Source: Bacteroidota bacterium (GTDB taxonomy: Bacteria; Bacteroidota; Bacteroidia; Flavobacteriales_F; PHOS-HE28). From it: a stretch of DNA of 64,000 nt. The notes beneath the pieces are model-generated. The model did no database searches and was not told the origin of the DNA. It worked only from the letters and a program-made list of their open reading frames with translations. Of the stretch, positions 41,620-50,121 are shown one piece after another (within the stretch, counting starts at the first letter, position 1; each line of letters opens with the position of its first letter). The translations under genes were made by a program, and so were the position numbers. The stretch is from assembly GCA_014584605.1 (NCBI GenBank), contig JACTMO010000083.1:1-64000 (forward strand). The letters run 5' to 3'.

Positions 41620-43167
41620 CTACTTGGCCACGGCCACGCTCCGTTTCTCGCGGATCACGGTGATCTTGACCTGGCCCGGGTAGGTGAGCTCGTTCTGGAT
41701 GCGCTCGGCGATCAGCAGGCTCAGTTCATCGGACTGGGCGTCGGTGATGCGTTCGCTCTCGACCATGACCCGGAGCTCGCGACCGGCCTGGATGGCGAAG
41801 GCCTTGGTGACCCCCTGATAGCTCATGGCCAGGCTTTCCAGGTCCTTGAGCCGCTGGATATAGGCCTCCACCGCTTCGCGCCGGGCACCGGGGCGGGCGC
41901 CGCTGATGGCGTCGCAGGCCTGGACGATGGGCGAGAGCAGCGTGGTCATCTCGATCTCGTCGTGGTGCGCGCCGATGGCGTTGCACACATCGGGCTTCTC
42001 GCCATACTTCTCGGCCAGTTTCATGCCCAGCAGCGCGTGCGGCAGTTCGGGCTCCTCGTCGGGCACCTTGCCGATGTCGTGCAGCAGGCCGGCACGTTTG
42101 GCGGTCTTGGGGTTGAGCCCCAGTTCGGCGGCCATGATGGCGCTGAGGTTGGCCACCTCACGGCTGTGCTGCAGGAGGTTCTGTCCGTAACTGCTGCGGA
42201 AACGCATGCGGCCCACCATGCGCATCAACTCGTTGTGCAGACCGTGGATGCCCAGATCGATGCAGGTGCGCTTGCCCGTTTCGATGATCTCCTCCTCGAG
42301 GTGCTTCTTGGTCTTGGCCACGATCTCCTCGATGCGGGCCGGATGGATGCGGCCGTCCTTCACCAGCTGGTGAAGGGCAAGGCGTGCCGTTTCGCGCCGC
42401 ACCGGGTCGAAGCAGCTGAGGATGATGGCCCCGGGGGTATCGTCCACGATCACCTCCACACCGGTGGCCTCCTCCAGGGTGCGGATGTTGCGGCCCTCGC
42501 GCCCGATGATCCGGCCCTTGACGTCGTCGTTCTCGATGTTGAACACGCTGACGCTGTTCTCGATGGCGTGCTCGGTGGCCACGCGCTGGATGGTCTGGAT
42601 GACGATGCGCTTGGCCTCCTTGTTGGCGTTGATCCGCGCTTCCTCCTGGACCTCCTTGATGTGGGCCATGGCTGCCGTACGCGCCTCATCCTTCAGGCTG
42701 TCCATCAGCTGTTTGCGGGCCTCCTCGGCGTTCATGTTGGCCACCTTCTCCAGCAGGTCCACCTGCTTGTGGTGCATCTTGTCCACCTCTTCGCGGCGTC
42801 GGCTCAGGCCGTCCATCTTCTGGGTGAGCTCCTGCTTGAGCTGGTCCAGCTGTTTCTCCTTGTGGGACAGGTCCTGCTGCTGGCGACTGAGCTGCTGTTC
42901 GCGCTGTTTGATGCGCTCCTGACCTTGCTGGGCCTTCTTGTCGCGCTCGCGCAGGTCGCGTTCGTGCTCCTCCTTAAGTTGGAGGAACTTCTCCTTGGCC
43001 TGGACCAGTTTTTCCTTCTTGATGGCCTCGCCTTCGGCCTCGGCATCGCGCAGCAGGGCCTCCCGTCGCTTGCGCGACAGACCGTTCAGGAAGACGGCGA
43101 CGGCCGCTCCCCCGGCCACCAGGCCGGCCAGCAGGCCGATGATCACTGACAGTATGTCCATGTCCAT
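41620..43167 (-). CDS. rny: Ribonuclease Y
   Basis: A 515-residue membrane-anchored endoribonuclease. An N-terminal hydrophobic helix ([20 protein letters not shown]) precedes a long charged coiled coil (about 30-190). A KH domain follows ([20 protein letters not shown]), then an HD domain ([37 protein letters not shown]). It initiates mRNA decay at the inner membrane. All catalytic landmarks are intact and the length is typical. It lies 57 bp after zapA; the spacer is too short for the 6S RNA often found between these genes. Confidence 0.97.
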   Translation of the reverse strand: MDMDILSVIIGLLAGLVAGGAAVAVFLNGLSRKRREALLRDAEAEGEAIKKEKLVQAKEKFLQLKEEHERDLRERDKKAQQGQERIKQREQQLSRQQQDLSHKEKQLDQLKQELTQKMDGLSRRREEVDKMHHKQVDLLEKVANMNAEEARKQLMDSLKDEARTAAMAHIKEVQEEARINANKEAKRIVIQTIQRVATEHAIENSVSVFNIENDDVKGRIIGREGRNIRTLEEATGVEVIVDDTPGAIILSCFDPVRRETARLALHQLVKDGRIHPARIEEIVAKTKKHLEEEIIETGKRTCIDLGIHGLHNELMRMVGRMRFRSSYGQNLLQHSREVANLSAIMAAELGLNPKTAKRAGLLHDIGKVPDEEPELPHALLGMKLAEKYGEKPDVCNAIGAHHDEIEMTTLLSPIVQACDAISGARPGARREAVEAYIQRLKDLESLAMSYQGVTKAFAIQAGRELRVMVESERITDAQSDELSLLIAERIQNELTYPGQVKITVIREKRSVAVAK

Positions 43168-43224
43168 GTTCTTTTTTGGTTCACATGGACCACGTCCTCC
43201 GCAGTTGGGGGGCGGAACGCGAGA

Positions 43225-43512
43225 TCAGCCGGTGGCCGTGCGCAGCAGTTCCTCGAGGCGGTCAAGTTCGCCCTGGGCCTGGGCATGCTCCCTGACCATG
43301 GAGCCGTTCAGCGCCCGCACGCTCACTTCCAGGGCCGCCATGGCCAGCAGGTCCTGCTTGTCCGTGAGTGGGTAGTGCTTGCGCAAGCGTTCCATGCTCT
43401 CGTTGATCTCCTGTGCCGCCTGGCGGATATGCTGCTCCTCATCCGGGTGGATGTTGAGCGGGTATGCTCGCCCGGCGATCTCGATCCTGATCGATAGGTC
43501 CTCCATGGTCAT
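43225..43512 (-). CDS. zapA: Cell division protein ZapA
   Basis: A 95-residue protein with the ZapA N-terminal fold (LSIRIEIAGRAYPLNIHPDE, EEQHIRQAAQEINESMERLR) and a C-terminal coiled coil. ZapA crosslinks FtsZ filaments at the division ring. Its place between a ZapB-like coiled-coil gene and rny is the usual Bacteroidota arrangement. Confidence 0.92.
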   Translation of the reverse strand: MTMEDLSIRIEIAGRAYPLNIHPDEEQHIRQAAQEINESMERLRKHYPLTDKQDLLAMAALEVSVRALNGSMVREHAQAQGELDRLEELLRTATG

Positions 43513-43528
43513 CCGCGTCTGGTCCGTT

Positions 43529-43816
43529 TCAATCGTTCAAAAGGGCCAGACAGTGGTCGATCTCATTCACCAGCTCATCGATCCGTTGATCCGCTCCCTG
43601 ATCCTCCCCGGCCCCATGACGGGCCTGGAAGGTCCGGAGGACCTCGTTCTCCTTCTCGAGCTCGGCGATCCGCGCCTCCAGCACGGCGATCCGCTGCCCC
43701 ATTTCCCGCTCGGCACTCCCGATGCGGTCCGCTTGGGCACGCAGTTCGCGGTGATGCCGAAGGAGATGGGCGACGCGGTCATGTACCGTTCGCAGCCGCT
43801 CCACCAGATCGCTCAT
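43529..43816 (-). CDS. ZapB-like coiled-coil protein
   Basis: A 95-residue protein that is mostly a coiled coil (RIAVLEARIAELEKENEVLR and flanking heptads), ending in IDELVNEIDHCLALLND. It lies 16 bp upstream of zapA and likely works with it at the divisome; equivalents occupy this position in other Bacteroidota. Assignment rests on coiled-coil character and synteny, not on a family-specific motif. Confidence 0.78.
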   Translation of the reverse strand: MSDLVERLRTVHDRVAHLLRHHRELRAQADRIGSAEREMGQRIAVLEARIAELEKENEVLRTFQARHGAGEDQGADQRIDELVNEIDHCLALLND

Positions 43817-43847
43817 GCGCCAAGAAGGACTTTCCGTGGTCCGTGGT

Positions 43848-43855
43848 CAAAGATA
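43848..43855 (-). promoter_or_regulatory. TAnnTTTG -7 element (TATCTTTG)
   Basis: An exact consensus match on the minus strand, 31 nt upstream of the ZapB-like gene. It is the likely promoter of the ZapB-like/zapA/rny operon. A short direct repeat (TCCGTGG twice) lies between it and the gene. Confidence 0.6.
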
Positions 43856-43948
43856 GCCGCCCGGCCTTTTCACCCCCCGGAAAACTTTGAACCTGAACCT
43901 GTTGATGCCCTCCCCCCGCAGGCCCTCCTCCGTGTCGCCCCCGGCCGG

Positions 43949-43956
43949 TACGTTTG
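43949..43956 (+). promoter_or_regulatory. TAnnTTTG -7 element (TACGTTTG)
   Basis: An exact consensus match 38 nt before the ATG at 43995 of the M23 peptidase, in the divergent spacer with the ZapB-like gene. Confidence 0.55.
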
Positions 43957-43994
43957 AGGAGCGAGGTGAGATACCCTAAAGACAACTTCAACCA

Positions 43995-45701
43995 ATGCGA
44001 TCTATACAACTACTACTCAGTATATTAACGACTGCATGGTGTTACGCCCAAGAACCTGCCTGGACCAGCACACTGCGAGCCCCGATGGACATCCCGCTGC
44101 TGGTGTCCGGGAACTTCATGGAGCTGCGGTCGGACCATTTTCATTCCGGGGTGGACCTGAAGACGAACGGCGTGGAAGGACTTCCCGTTCGTGCCGTGGC
44201 CGATGGGCGGGTGAGCCGGGTGAAGATGAGCCCTTGGGGGTATGGCATCGCGGTGTACATCGACCATGCGGGCGGGTTGACCACGGTCTATGGCCACCTG
44301 CGGTCGCTGGCCCCGGAACTCGCCCGGCAAGTCCTTGAGGCCCAGTACAAGGCACAGGACTACAGCGTGGACCTCAGCCCCCCTGCCGTGGACCTGCGGG
44401 TCGCCGCCGGTGACGTGATCGGCCAGAGCGGGAACACCGGGGGCAGTTCCGCACCCCACCTGCACTACGAGGTACGCCGCACGGTCGACCAGCACGCCCT
44501 GGACCCCGAGGCTTATGGCCTGGAGCTCGCCGACACCCGGGCGCCCGTGCTGCACGGGCTGCGGATCTACGCCTTGGACAGCACGGCACGATACAGTCCC
44601 TATCCTGGCAAGGCCAGGGGGTTCGCGGCCGAGGCCGGTCCCAACGGCTACCGGCTGCGGGCAGGTGCCGAACCGGCGGCCTTCGGCCCCATCGGGCTGG
44701 CCGTGCATGCCGTGGACCATTACGATGGGTCTTCCAACGTGTGCGGGGTGCGCCTCATCGCGCTTGAGGTGGATGGCCAACGGTTGTTCTCGGTGCACCT
44801 CGATGAGGTGGACTTCGCCCATCAGCGCTACGTGAACGCCCACATGGACCACGCCTTGTTCCGCGAGGACGACATGCACTACCACCGGTGCTACCGGCAG
44901 CCGAACGACCGGTCCCTCCTGTACGAAGGCGTAGGTGTCTTCACAGCGACCCCGGGCCAACTGCACCAATGCACCATCACGGTGACGGACGCCAACGGGA
45001 ACCATTCGGAGCTGCGCTTCGGTCTGCGGGGCGCCACCAAGGAAGAGGCGCGGGATTGGCCGGGGCGGCCCTCCGGAGTGAACCTATTCCACTGGGACCG
45101 AGAGAACGTTTTGGTTCAACCAGGCATACGTTTCATCCTGCCGGTCAATGCCTTGTACGATGACGAACGCATCGCCTACAACAGGGCTGACACCCCGGCC
45201 AAGGGCCTATCCCCCCTGCACCAGGTGCTCAGCGAACTGGTGCCGCTGCACGTGCAGGCCGAGGTGGCCGTTCAGGCCGATGCCCTGCCGCAAGACCTTC
45301 GGGCAAAGGCGGTGGTGGTAAGGCAAGATCGCAAGGGCCGCTCCAGCAGCCTGGGCGGCCGGTGGAGCGACGGGTGGGTGACGGCTCGCACCAGGTCCTT
45401 CGGCGGTTTCTTCGTCCAGGTCGACACCACGCCCCCCACCCTGCAACCGCTTGACCTTCGGGCGGACATGCGCGGTCGCGAGGGCTTCCGTTTCAAAGTC
45501 CAGGACGATCTGAGCGGGGTGGACAAGTGGACCGCCACCCTGGACGGCCGTTGGATCATGCTGGTCTATGACCCCAAGTCCAAGACCCTTACACACACCT
45601 TCGACCGGTTCAGCGAAGGGCCGGGTACCCGTCAGCTGGTGGTGGAGGTGACCGATGAACGCGGGAACCGAAGCCGGAGCAACCACCGCTTCCAGCGCTG
45701 A
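43995..45701 (+). CDS. M23 family metallopeptidase (peptidoglycan endopeptidase-like)
   Basis: A 568-residue exported protein. A signal peptide (MRSIQLLLSILTTAWCYAQE) is followed by an M23/LytM domain (about 35-175) with the zinc ligands in HFHSGVDLKTNG and SSAPHLHYEVRRT. The intervening RAVADGRVSRVKMSPWGYG and VYGHLRSL fit the fold. The remaining 390 or so residues are strand-rich without a recognised catalytic motif, as usual for Bacteroidota members of this size. It would cut peptidoglycan cross-links or regulate amidases. It is divergent from the ZapB-like/zapA/rny operon, a conserved arrangement. Confidence 0.92.
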   Translation: MRSIQLLLSILTTAWCYAQEPAWTSTLRAPMDIPLLVSGNFMELRSDHFHSGVDLKTNGVEGLPVRAVADGRVSRVKMSPWGYGIAVYIDHAGGLTTVYGHLRSLAPELARQVLEAQYKAQDYSVDLSPPAVDLRVAAGDVIGQSGNTGGSSAPHLHYEVRRTVDQHALDPEAYGLELADTRAPVLHGLRIYALDSTARYSPYPGKARGFAAEAGPNGYRLRAGAEPAAFGPIGLAVHAVDHYDGSSNVCGVRLIALEVDGQRLFSVHLDEVDFAHQRYVNAHMDHALFREDDMHYHRCYRQPNDRSLLYEGVGVFTATPGQLHQCTITVTDANGNHSELRFGLRGATKEEARDWPGRPSGVNLFHWDRENVLVQPGIRFILPVNALYDDERIAYNRADTPAKGLSPLHQVLSELVPLHVQAEVAVQADALPQDLRAKAVVVRQDRKGRSSSLGGRWSDGWVTARTRSFGGFFVQVDTTPPTLQPLDLRADMRGREGFRFKVQDDLSGVDKWTATLDGRWIMLVYDPKSKTLTHTFDRFSEGPGTRQLVVEVTDERGNRSRSNHRFQR

Positions 45702-45787
45702 GCTGTGGCTGTATACACTGGACGACACATCGTTGAACGACAGCCCGGTCGCCGCTCCTCAGGGTGGCGGCCGTGGCAGACCGTGGA

Positions 45788-46066
45788 TCAACGGTCCACC
45801 ACCAGGCGACCGCACCAGCCCCGGTCGTCGCCGATGACCCGCAGGGTGTACACCCCGACCGGCAACCCGGCCAGGTCCACCGTCATCACGGCCGATGGCC
45901 TGGCCCTGCCCACTTCGCGCACGAACTGTCCGTCGGCGTTCTGCAGTACCAGCACGCCGTTGACACCTTGGGGTAACCGGACGTGCATGACGTCCTCGCC
46001 GGTACGGCCATGCACGGCGGAGCTGGCGAAGAGGGACAGGACAAAGGCCAGGAGCAGGATGCGCAT
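45788..46066 (-). CDS. Mini secreted protein: signal peptide plus T9SS-CTD-like domain
   Basis: A 92-residue protein with a signal peptide (MRILLLAFVLSLFASSAVHG). Almost the whole mature chain resembles a type A sorting domain: VLVLQNADGQFVREVG, VMTVDLAGLPVGVYTLRVIG and a terminal RLVVDR. The PNP motif and the usual final Lys-rich strand are missing. Hence T9SS export is uncertain; it may be a free CTD-like module or the relic of a larger cargo. The start at 46066 is supported by a TACCTTGA element 4 nt upstream; the track start at 46297 is spurious. Confidence 0.7.
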   Translation of the reverse strand: MRILLLAFVLSLFASSAVHGRTGEDVMHVRLPQGVNGVLVLQNADGQFVREVGRARPSAVMTVDLAGLPVGVYTLRVIGDDRGWCGRLVVDR

Positions 46067-46070
46067 GGCC

Positions 46071-46078
46071 TCAAGGTA
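46071..46078 (-). promoter_or_regulatory. TAnnTTTG-type -7 element (TACCTTGA)
   Basis: On the minus strand, it ends 4 nt before the 46066 start codon of the mini secreted protein. Confidence 0.5.
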
Positions 46079-46132
46079 GGGCGGACAGGGGTGGTCTGGC
46101 AAGGTCCTTGGAAGGTCGGCGCCGGTGGCAGC

Positions 46133-46140
46133 TACCTTTG
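46133..46140 (+). promoter_or_regulatory. TAnnTTTG -7 element (TACCTTTG)
   Basis: An exact consensus match ending 5 nt before the ATG at 46146. It probably heads the run 46146-49954. Confidence 0.7.
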
Positions 46141-46145
46141 GCCCG

Positions 46146-46778
46146 ATGCGGACATGCTTGTTGCTGTGGGCCCTGTTGGGCCTACTTGAGGTGCGGGCCC
46201 AGGCGGTCGACCCCGATCGGGACCTGGTCCAGTTCAGCGGCGTGGTGGTGAGCGGGGACAGCCTGCTGCCGGTGCCCTTCACCAACATCCTCATCAAGCA
46301 CAGTTACCGGGGCACCATCAGCGACGTGTACGGGTACTTCTCCTTCGTGGCGGCCGAGGGCGACACGGTCATTTTTTCGGCCGTGGGCTTCAAGCGTTCG
46401 CAGTTCGTGATCCCCACCGACCTGGAGGAGAGCAAGTACAGCATGATCCACCAGCTGACCACCGACACCATCCTGCTGGGGCAGGCCAACGTTTACCCGT
46501 GGCCCAGCCGGGAGCAGTTCCGCGACGCCTTCCTGAACCTGCGCCTGGCCGACGACGACTACCAGCTGGCCATGCGCAACCTGAGCGCGGCCGAGATGCT
46601 GCAGCGCATGGAGAACCTGCCCCCCGATGCGTACGAGAGCTTCGGTTACCAGATGGCGCTGGACCGCACACGGCTGTACCAGCAGGGGGGCATGCCCACG
46701 GTCAACCTCTTCAACCCCATTGCATGGGCCCAGTTCCTGCAAGCGTGGAAGTCGGGGGCCTTCAAGAAAAAGCAGTGA
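46146..46778 (+). CDS. Exported protein with carboxypeptidase-like regulatory domain
   Basis: A 210-residue exported protein. A signal peptide (MRTCLLLWALLGLLEVRAQA) is followed by a carboxypeptidase-D regulatory-like beta-sandwich (about 30-100): FSGVVVSGDSLLPVPFTNIL, GTISDVYGYFSFVAAEGDTV and FSAVGFKRSQFVIP. A helical C-terminal part follows. The fold usually sits at the N terminus of TonB receptors; here it stands alone. Function unknown. It overlaps the adenylation gene by 4 bp (GTGA). The start follows a consensus promoter element. Confidence 0.82.
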   Translation: MRTCLLLWALLGLLEVRAQAVDPDRDLVQFSGVVVSGDSLLPVPFTNILIKHSYRGTISDVYGYFSFVAAEGDTVIFSAVGFKRSQFVIPTDLEESKYSMIHQLTTDTILLGQANVYPWPSREQFRDAFLNLRLADDDYQLAMRNLSAAEMLQRMENLPPDAYESFGYQMALDRTRLYQQGGMPTVNLFNPIAWAQFLQAWKSGAFKKKQ

Positions 46779-48295
46779 CGGTGTCCTCCCCTGTCCCGGA
46801 CCATCTGTGGAGCTATTTCGAGCGTTCCTGGCGCCGTGATCCGGCGGCGGTGGCGCTGCATGTGGACGGCCGGTCCTGGACCTACGATGAGCTCGCCGTG
46901 CGGGCGCTGGCCGTGAGCCGGGCCGTGTGGGCGCAGGGCGGTCCGGGACCTTTCGTGGGCCTGCATGCCCAGCGCAGCATCGGTGCCTACGCGGGGCTGC
47001 TGGGCATCCTGCACGCCGGTCGGGCCTACGTGCCGCTGAACCCCCAACTGCCCATGGACCGGCGGGCGACCATCGCCGTGCTGGCCGATCTGGACCTGGT
47101 GGTGACCGACAAGGCGCACGAACACGAGGCCCGGGCGCTGGCCGCACGGACAGGTAAGACCTGCGCGGTGGCCCTGGCGGGAGAGTCCGCAGGCCCCTTC
47201 ACGGACCACGCTGCAGGTGATGCCGCCTACATGCTCTTCACCTCCGGAAGCACCGGTGTGCCCAAGGGTGTGCCCATCCGGCATGCGAACGTGGTGGCGT
47301 ACGTGGAGCACCTGCTGGAGCGTTTCGCCCCCGGGCCGGACGACCGGTTCTCCCAGACCTTCGAGCTCACCTTCGACCTCAGCGTGCACGACCTTTTCCT
47401 GTGCTGGGCCGCCGGGGCCGCGCTGTATGTGCTGCCGCAGGACCAGTTGATGGCCCCGGCACGCTTCATCCGGGACCACGGGATCACCCAATGGTTCAGC
47501 GTGCCCAGCGCGGCGGTGCTGATGGACCGCATGCGGCTGTTGAAGCCGGGCGCGTTCCCCAGCCTGCGGGTGAGCGCCTTCTGTGGTGAACCCCTGCCGG
47601 CGGACCTGGCCGTGAAGTGGGCCGCCGCCGCGCCCAACGGCCGCGTGGAGAACCTCTACGGCCCCACCGAGGCCACCATCGCCATCACGGGCCACGTCCT
47701 GGATGCCGCTGCGCCCAAGGCCCGGCTGGGCATCCTCAGCATCGGTCGCCCCTTTCCCACCGCCCGCATCAGGGTGGTGGCCGCGGACGGCAGCGATGCC
47801 GACGAAGGCGAACTGTGGCTGGGCGGCCCCCAACTGGGCCTCGGATACTGGAAGGACGATGTACGCACGGCCGTCGCCTTCGTGACGCACGGTACCGAGC
47901 GCTTCTACCGGACCGGCGACCTGGTGCAACGCGACGGCGACGGCGACCTCTTCTTCATCAGCCGAATGGACGACCAGGTGAAGGTGCGCGGGCATCGGAT
48001 CGAGCTGCAGGAGGTGAACCAGGTGCTGAAGGAGGTGAGCGGTGCGTCCTTCGCCTATGCCCTGGCCCACCCGGTGCGCGACGGCATCGCACAGGGCATC
48101 GAAGCCTTCCTGCCCATGACCGTACGGAACAACGGTGGATCCATCCTGGAGGCCTGTGCCGCAAGACTCCCGGACTACATGGTCCCGTCCCGCCTCCACT
48201 TCACCGACGACATCCCGTACACCAGCAGCGGCAAGGCCGATCTGCGGGCCCTGCGCGCCCGGCTGGACGGGCCTGCGAGCCCAACGGATCGATAA
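46775..48295 (+). CDS. Amino-acid adenylation enzyme (DltA/NRPS A-domain-like)
   Basis: A 506-residue stand-alone adenylation enzyme. Core motifs run in order: AAYMLFTSGSTGVPKGVPIR (A3), NLYGPTEATIAI (A5), ELWLGGPQLGLGYW, YRTGDLVQRDGDGDLFFISR (A7/A8), VKVRGHRIELQE and the A10 lysine in TSSGKADLRAL. It should activate an amino or similar acid with ATP and load it onto the carrier protein encoded 10 bp downstream. The architecture matches D-alanine ligase DltA, but substrate choice is not readable with confidence. The start is the GTG overlapping the previous stop (GTGA); the track ORF begins upstream in another gene frame. Confidence 0.9.
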   Translation: MTVSSPVPDHLWSYFERSWRRDPAAVALHVDGRSWTYDELAVRALAVSRAVWAQGGPGPFVGLHAQRSIGAYAGLLGILHAGRAYVPLNPQLPMDRRATIAVLADLDLVVTDKAHEHEARALAARTGKTCAVALAGESAGPFTDHAAGDAAYMLFTSGSTGVPKGVPIRHANVVAYVEHLLERFAPGPDDRFSQTFELTFDLSVHDLFLCWAAGAALYVLPQDQLMAPARFIRDHGITQWFSVPSAAVLMDRMRLLKPGAFPSLRVSAFCGEPLPADLAVKWAAAAPNGRVENLYGPTEATIAITGHVLDAAAPKARLGILSIGRPFPTARIRVVAADGSDADEGELWLGGPQLGLGYWKDDVRTAVAFVTHGTERFYRTGDLVQRDGDGDLFFISRMDDQVKVRGHRIELQEVNQVLKEVSGASFAYALAHPVRDGIAQGIEAFLPMTVRNNGGSILEACAARLPDYMVPSRLHFTDDIPYTSSGKADLRALRARLDGPASPTDR

Positions 48296-48300
48296 CTTCG
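48293..48300 (+). promoter_or_regulatory. TAnnTTTG-type -7 element overlapping a stop (TAACTTCG)
   Basis: It begins with the TAA stop of the adenylation gene and ends 5 nt before the ATG at 48306, so the carrier protein may also be transcribed independently. Confidence 0.45.
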
Positions 48301-48305
48301 TCGCC

Positions 48306-48572
48306 ATGTCCTTGAACGAAGTCACCCTGCGCGACCGGGTCCGCTCGGCGCTGGCACCCCGGCTCGCCGAGATGGGCCTCACGCAGGCCGATGTGGGCGA
48401 CGGCATGAGCCTGACCCAGAGCGGTGTGCTCGACTCCTTCGCCCTGATGGAGCTGATCGGCGGATTGGAGCAGGGCCTGGGGGTGGAGATCGACTTCGAG
48501 GCGATCGAGCCCGAGCGGCTCACCACGATCAAGGGCCTGGCCGACGCCTTCGCCAAAGCCCTCGCCGCGTGA
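48306..48572 (+). CDS. Acyl/peptidyl carrier protein
   Basis: An 88-residue phosphopantetheine carrier. The attachment serine is in SGVLDSFALMELIGGLEQ (variant of DSL), followed by GVEIDFEAIEPERLTTIKGL, the usual helix II-III pattern. It would carry the acid activated by the preceding adenylation enzyme, as DltC does for DltA. It overlaps the GNAT gene by 4 bp (GTGA). Confidence 0.92.
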   Translation: MSLNEVTLRDRVRSALAPRLAEMGLTQADVGDGMSLTQSGVLDSFALMELIGGLEQGLGVEIDFEAIEPERLTTIKGLADAFAKALAA

Positions 48573-49072
48573 TCGGCATCCGCGCCCTGGAGCGGGAGGC
48601 GGACCCGGAGCATCTGCGGGCCGTGGAAGATCTGTTCACCGCCATGTACCGCCACATGGACGGCCTGGGGTTGATGGTGCCGCTGGCGCCGGATGGTGCG
48701 GCCATCTGGTTGAAGGCCCTGATGCCCATGCTCGGCAAACTGCACAGCATCCAGGTGGCCTGGGCGGAGCCCTCCGCCGCTGCCGATGCGCCGCCCCGTG
48801 CGGTGGGCTTCGCCGTGGGCAGCATCCGGGTGGGGCCCGCGCATCTGGGCGGCATCCGCTCCGGGGCGATCACGCACCTGTACGTGGACCCGGCCATGCG
48901 CGGCGGCGGGCTTGGGCGCCGGCTGTACGCGGCCCTCTCCTCCTGGTTCACCGAACGGGGGCTGCAGCATCAGGAACTGGAGGTGCTGGTGAACAATGAG
49001 CCGGCCCGGCGCTTCTGGGCCGGGCTCGGGTTCAAACCGGACCACCTCGTAATGCGCCGTCCGCCCGGCTGA
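48569..49072 (+). CDS. GNAT family N-acetyltransferase
   Basis: A 167-residue GNAT-fold protein. Motif A is ITHLYVDPAMRGGGLGRRLY (acyl-CoA pyrophosphate loop) and motif B is EVLVNNEPARRFWAGLGFKP. A GTG start overlaps the carrier-protein stop. Given its place between the carrier protein and an AAC(3)-family enzyme, it may acylate the same amino substrate, possibly using carrier-bound rather than CoA-bound acyl groups. That role is inference. Confidence 0.87.
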   Translation: MIGIRALEREADPEHLRAVEDLFTAMYRHMDGLGLMVPLAPDGAAIWLKALMPMLGKLHSIQVAWAEPSAAADAPPRAVGFAVGSIRVGPAHLGGIRSGAITHLYVDPAMRGGGLGRRLYAALSSWFTERGLQHQELEVLVNNEPARRFWAGLGFKPDHLVMRRPPG

Positions 49073-49075
49073 CCC

Positions 49076-49954
49076 ATGGCGATCCAGGAGGACCAGGTGC
49101 TCTTCGCCAACGGCCCGCAGCGGGTCACGGCCGGCGACCTGCTGCGTACGCTTCGCGCTCTGGGGGTGCAGCCCGGCGACCTGCTGTTCCTGCATACCGA
49201 CCTGTTGCGTTTCGGCCGACCCGCACCGGAACTGATGCGTGAACGGGGCGCCCTGTTCAATGTACTGATCGCCGTGCTGCGCGAGGCCATCGGGCCGGAG
49301 GGCACCCTGATGATGCTCACCCTGTCCACCCGTACGCTGGACAGCGGGCGGTTCGACGTGGACCACACGCCTGGCGAGGCGGGCGCCCTCACCGAGCACT
49401 TCAGGCAGCTGCCCGGCGTGCGCCGCATCCCCCACCCCACGCACAGCGCGGCCGTCGAAGGGCCGTTGGCCGGCCGCTTCATGGACCCGCCCGTGCATCC
49501 CTTCGGCACCGCGTCCCTCTTCGACCTGCTCAAAAGGGAGGGCGGCAAGCTGCTGTTCCTGGGCGCCGACTTCCACTGGTGCACCTTCAACCACCACATC
49601 GAGACCATGCTGCCCGTGCGCTACCGACGGGAGGAGCGGGTGCCGATGCTCCTCGTGCACCAGGGCGTCGAGCGCCGCACCGAGGCCCTGCGTTTTCGAA
49701 AGCCGGCGCGCTACTGGACCAGCTTCGCCCGTTTTCGCGAGGCGTTGCTCGCGCGCGGCATCCTGCGCGAACAGGCGCTCGGCCGGGGGAAGGTCGCCGT
49801 GTCCGATGCCTTGGCGCAATTCGTCCTGGGCACCGAGCTGTTGGGCCGTGACCAGCGGTTCTTCATGAACGTGCAGCCGTGGGGCCGCTTTCTGTTGTTC
49901 AAGGTGAAGGAACGGGCCGGACGGCTGCTCCGCAGGCTCGGGCTGCGCCGCTGA
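49076..49954 (+). CDS. AAC(3)-family N-acyltransferase
   Basis: A 292-residue member of the aminoglycoside 3-N-acetyltransferase fold. Landmarks are LGVQPGDLLFLHTDLLRFG, GTLMMLTLS, RRIPHPTHSAAVEGPLAG (catalytic His region) and HPFGTASLFDLLKREGGKLL. Chromosomal relatives in polysaccharide clusters acylate amino sugars rather than antibiotics. Three base pairs separate it from the GNAT gene. Together with the adenylation enzyme and carrier protein, it could transfer an activated amino acid to a sugar amine. Resistance is an unlikely role in this context. Confidence 0.85.
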   Translation: MAIQEDQVLFANGPQRVTAGDLLRTLRALGVQPGDLLFLHTDLLRFGRPAPELMRERGALFNVLIAVLREAIGPEGTLMMLTLSTRTLDSGRFDVDHTPGEAGALTEHFRQLPGVRRIPHPTHSAAVEGPLAGRFMDPPVHPFGTASLFDLLKREGGKLLFLGADFHWCTFNHHIETMLPVRYRREERVPMLLVHQGVERRTEALRFRKPARYWTSFARFREALLARGILREQALGRGKVAVSDALAQFVLGTELLGRDQRFFMNVQPWGRFLLFKVKERAGRLLRRLGLRR

Positions 49955-50109
49955 TCCGCGCCTGTGGTGCGGACCTCGGCCAGGTCCGTCGATCCCGAGG
50001 TCTTCACCGACCGGGCATGTCCGCCCAAGGGAACATCAGGTCCCCGGGGCCGATATCACGGGTGGCGCCCCATGGACCACAGCGCCCTGAACGCATTTCG
50101 GCCTTGCGA

Positions 50110-50117
50110 TAGCTTCG
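50110..50117 (+). promoter_or_regulatory. TAnnTTTG-type -7 element (TAGCTTCG)
   Basis: It ends 4 nt before the GTG at 50122, supporting that start and a leaderless transporter operon mRNA. Confidence 0.55.
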
Positions 50118-50121
50118 CACC

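Noticed and set aside
43168-43224. 6S RNA expected between zapA and rny
   Set aside because: The spacer is only 57 bp, too short for a 6S RNA, so the gene must lie elsewhere or be absent.
46646-49819. 1057-residue minus-strand ORF
   Set aside because: It lies antisense to five well-supported genes (regulatory-domain protein, adenylation enzyme, carrier, GNAT, AAC(3)). Its His/Gln/Gly/Arg-rich composition is the usual shadow of GC-rich coding sequence.
49076-49954. Aminoglycoside resistance gene
   Set aside because: The fold is AAC(3)-like, but the gene is embedded with adenylation and carrier-protein genes and has no mobile context, so a biosynthetic acyltransferase is more likely.
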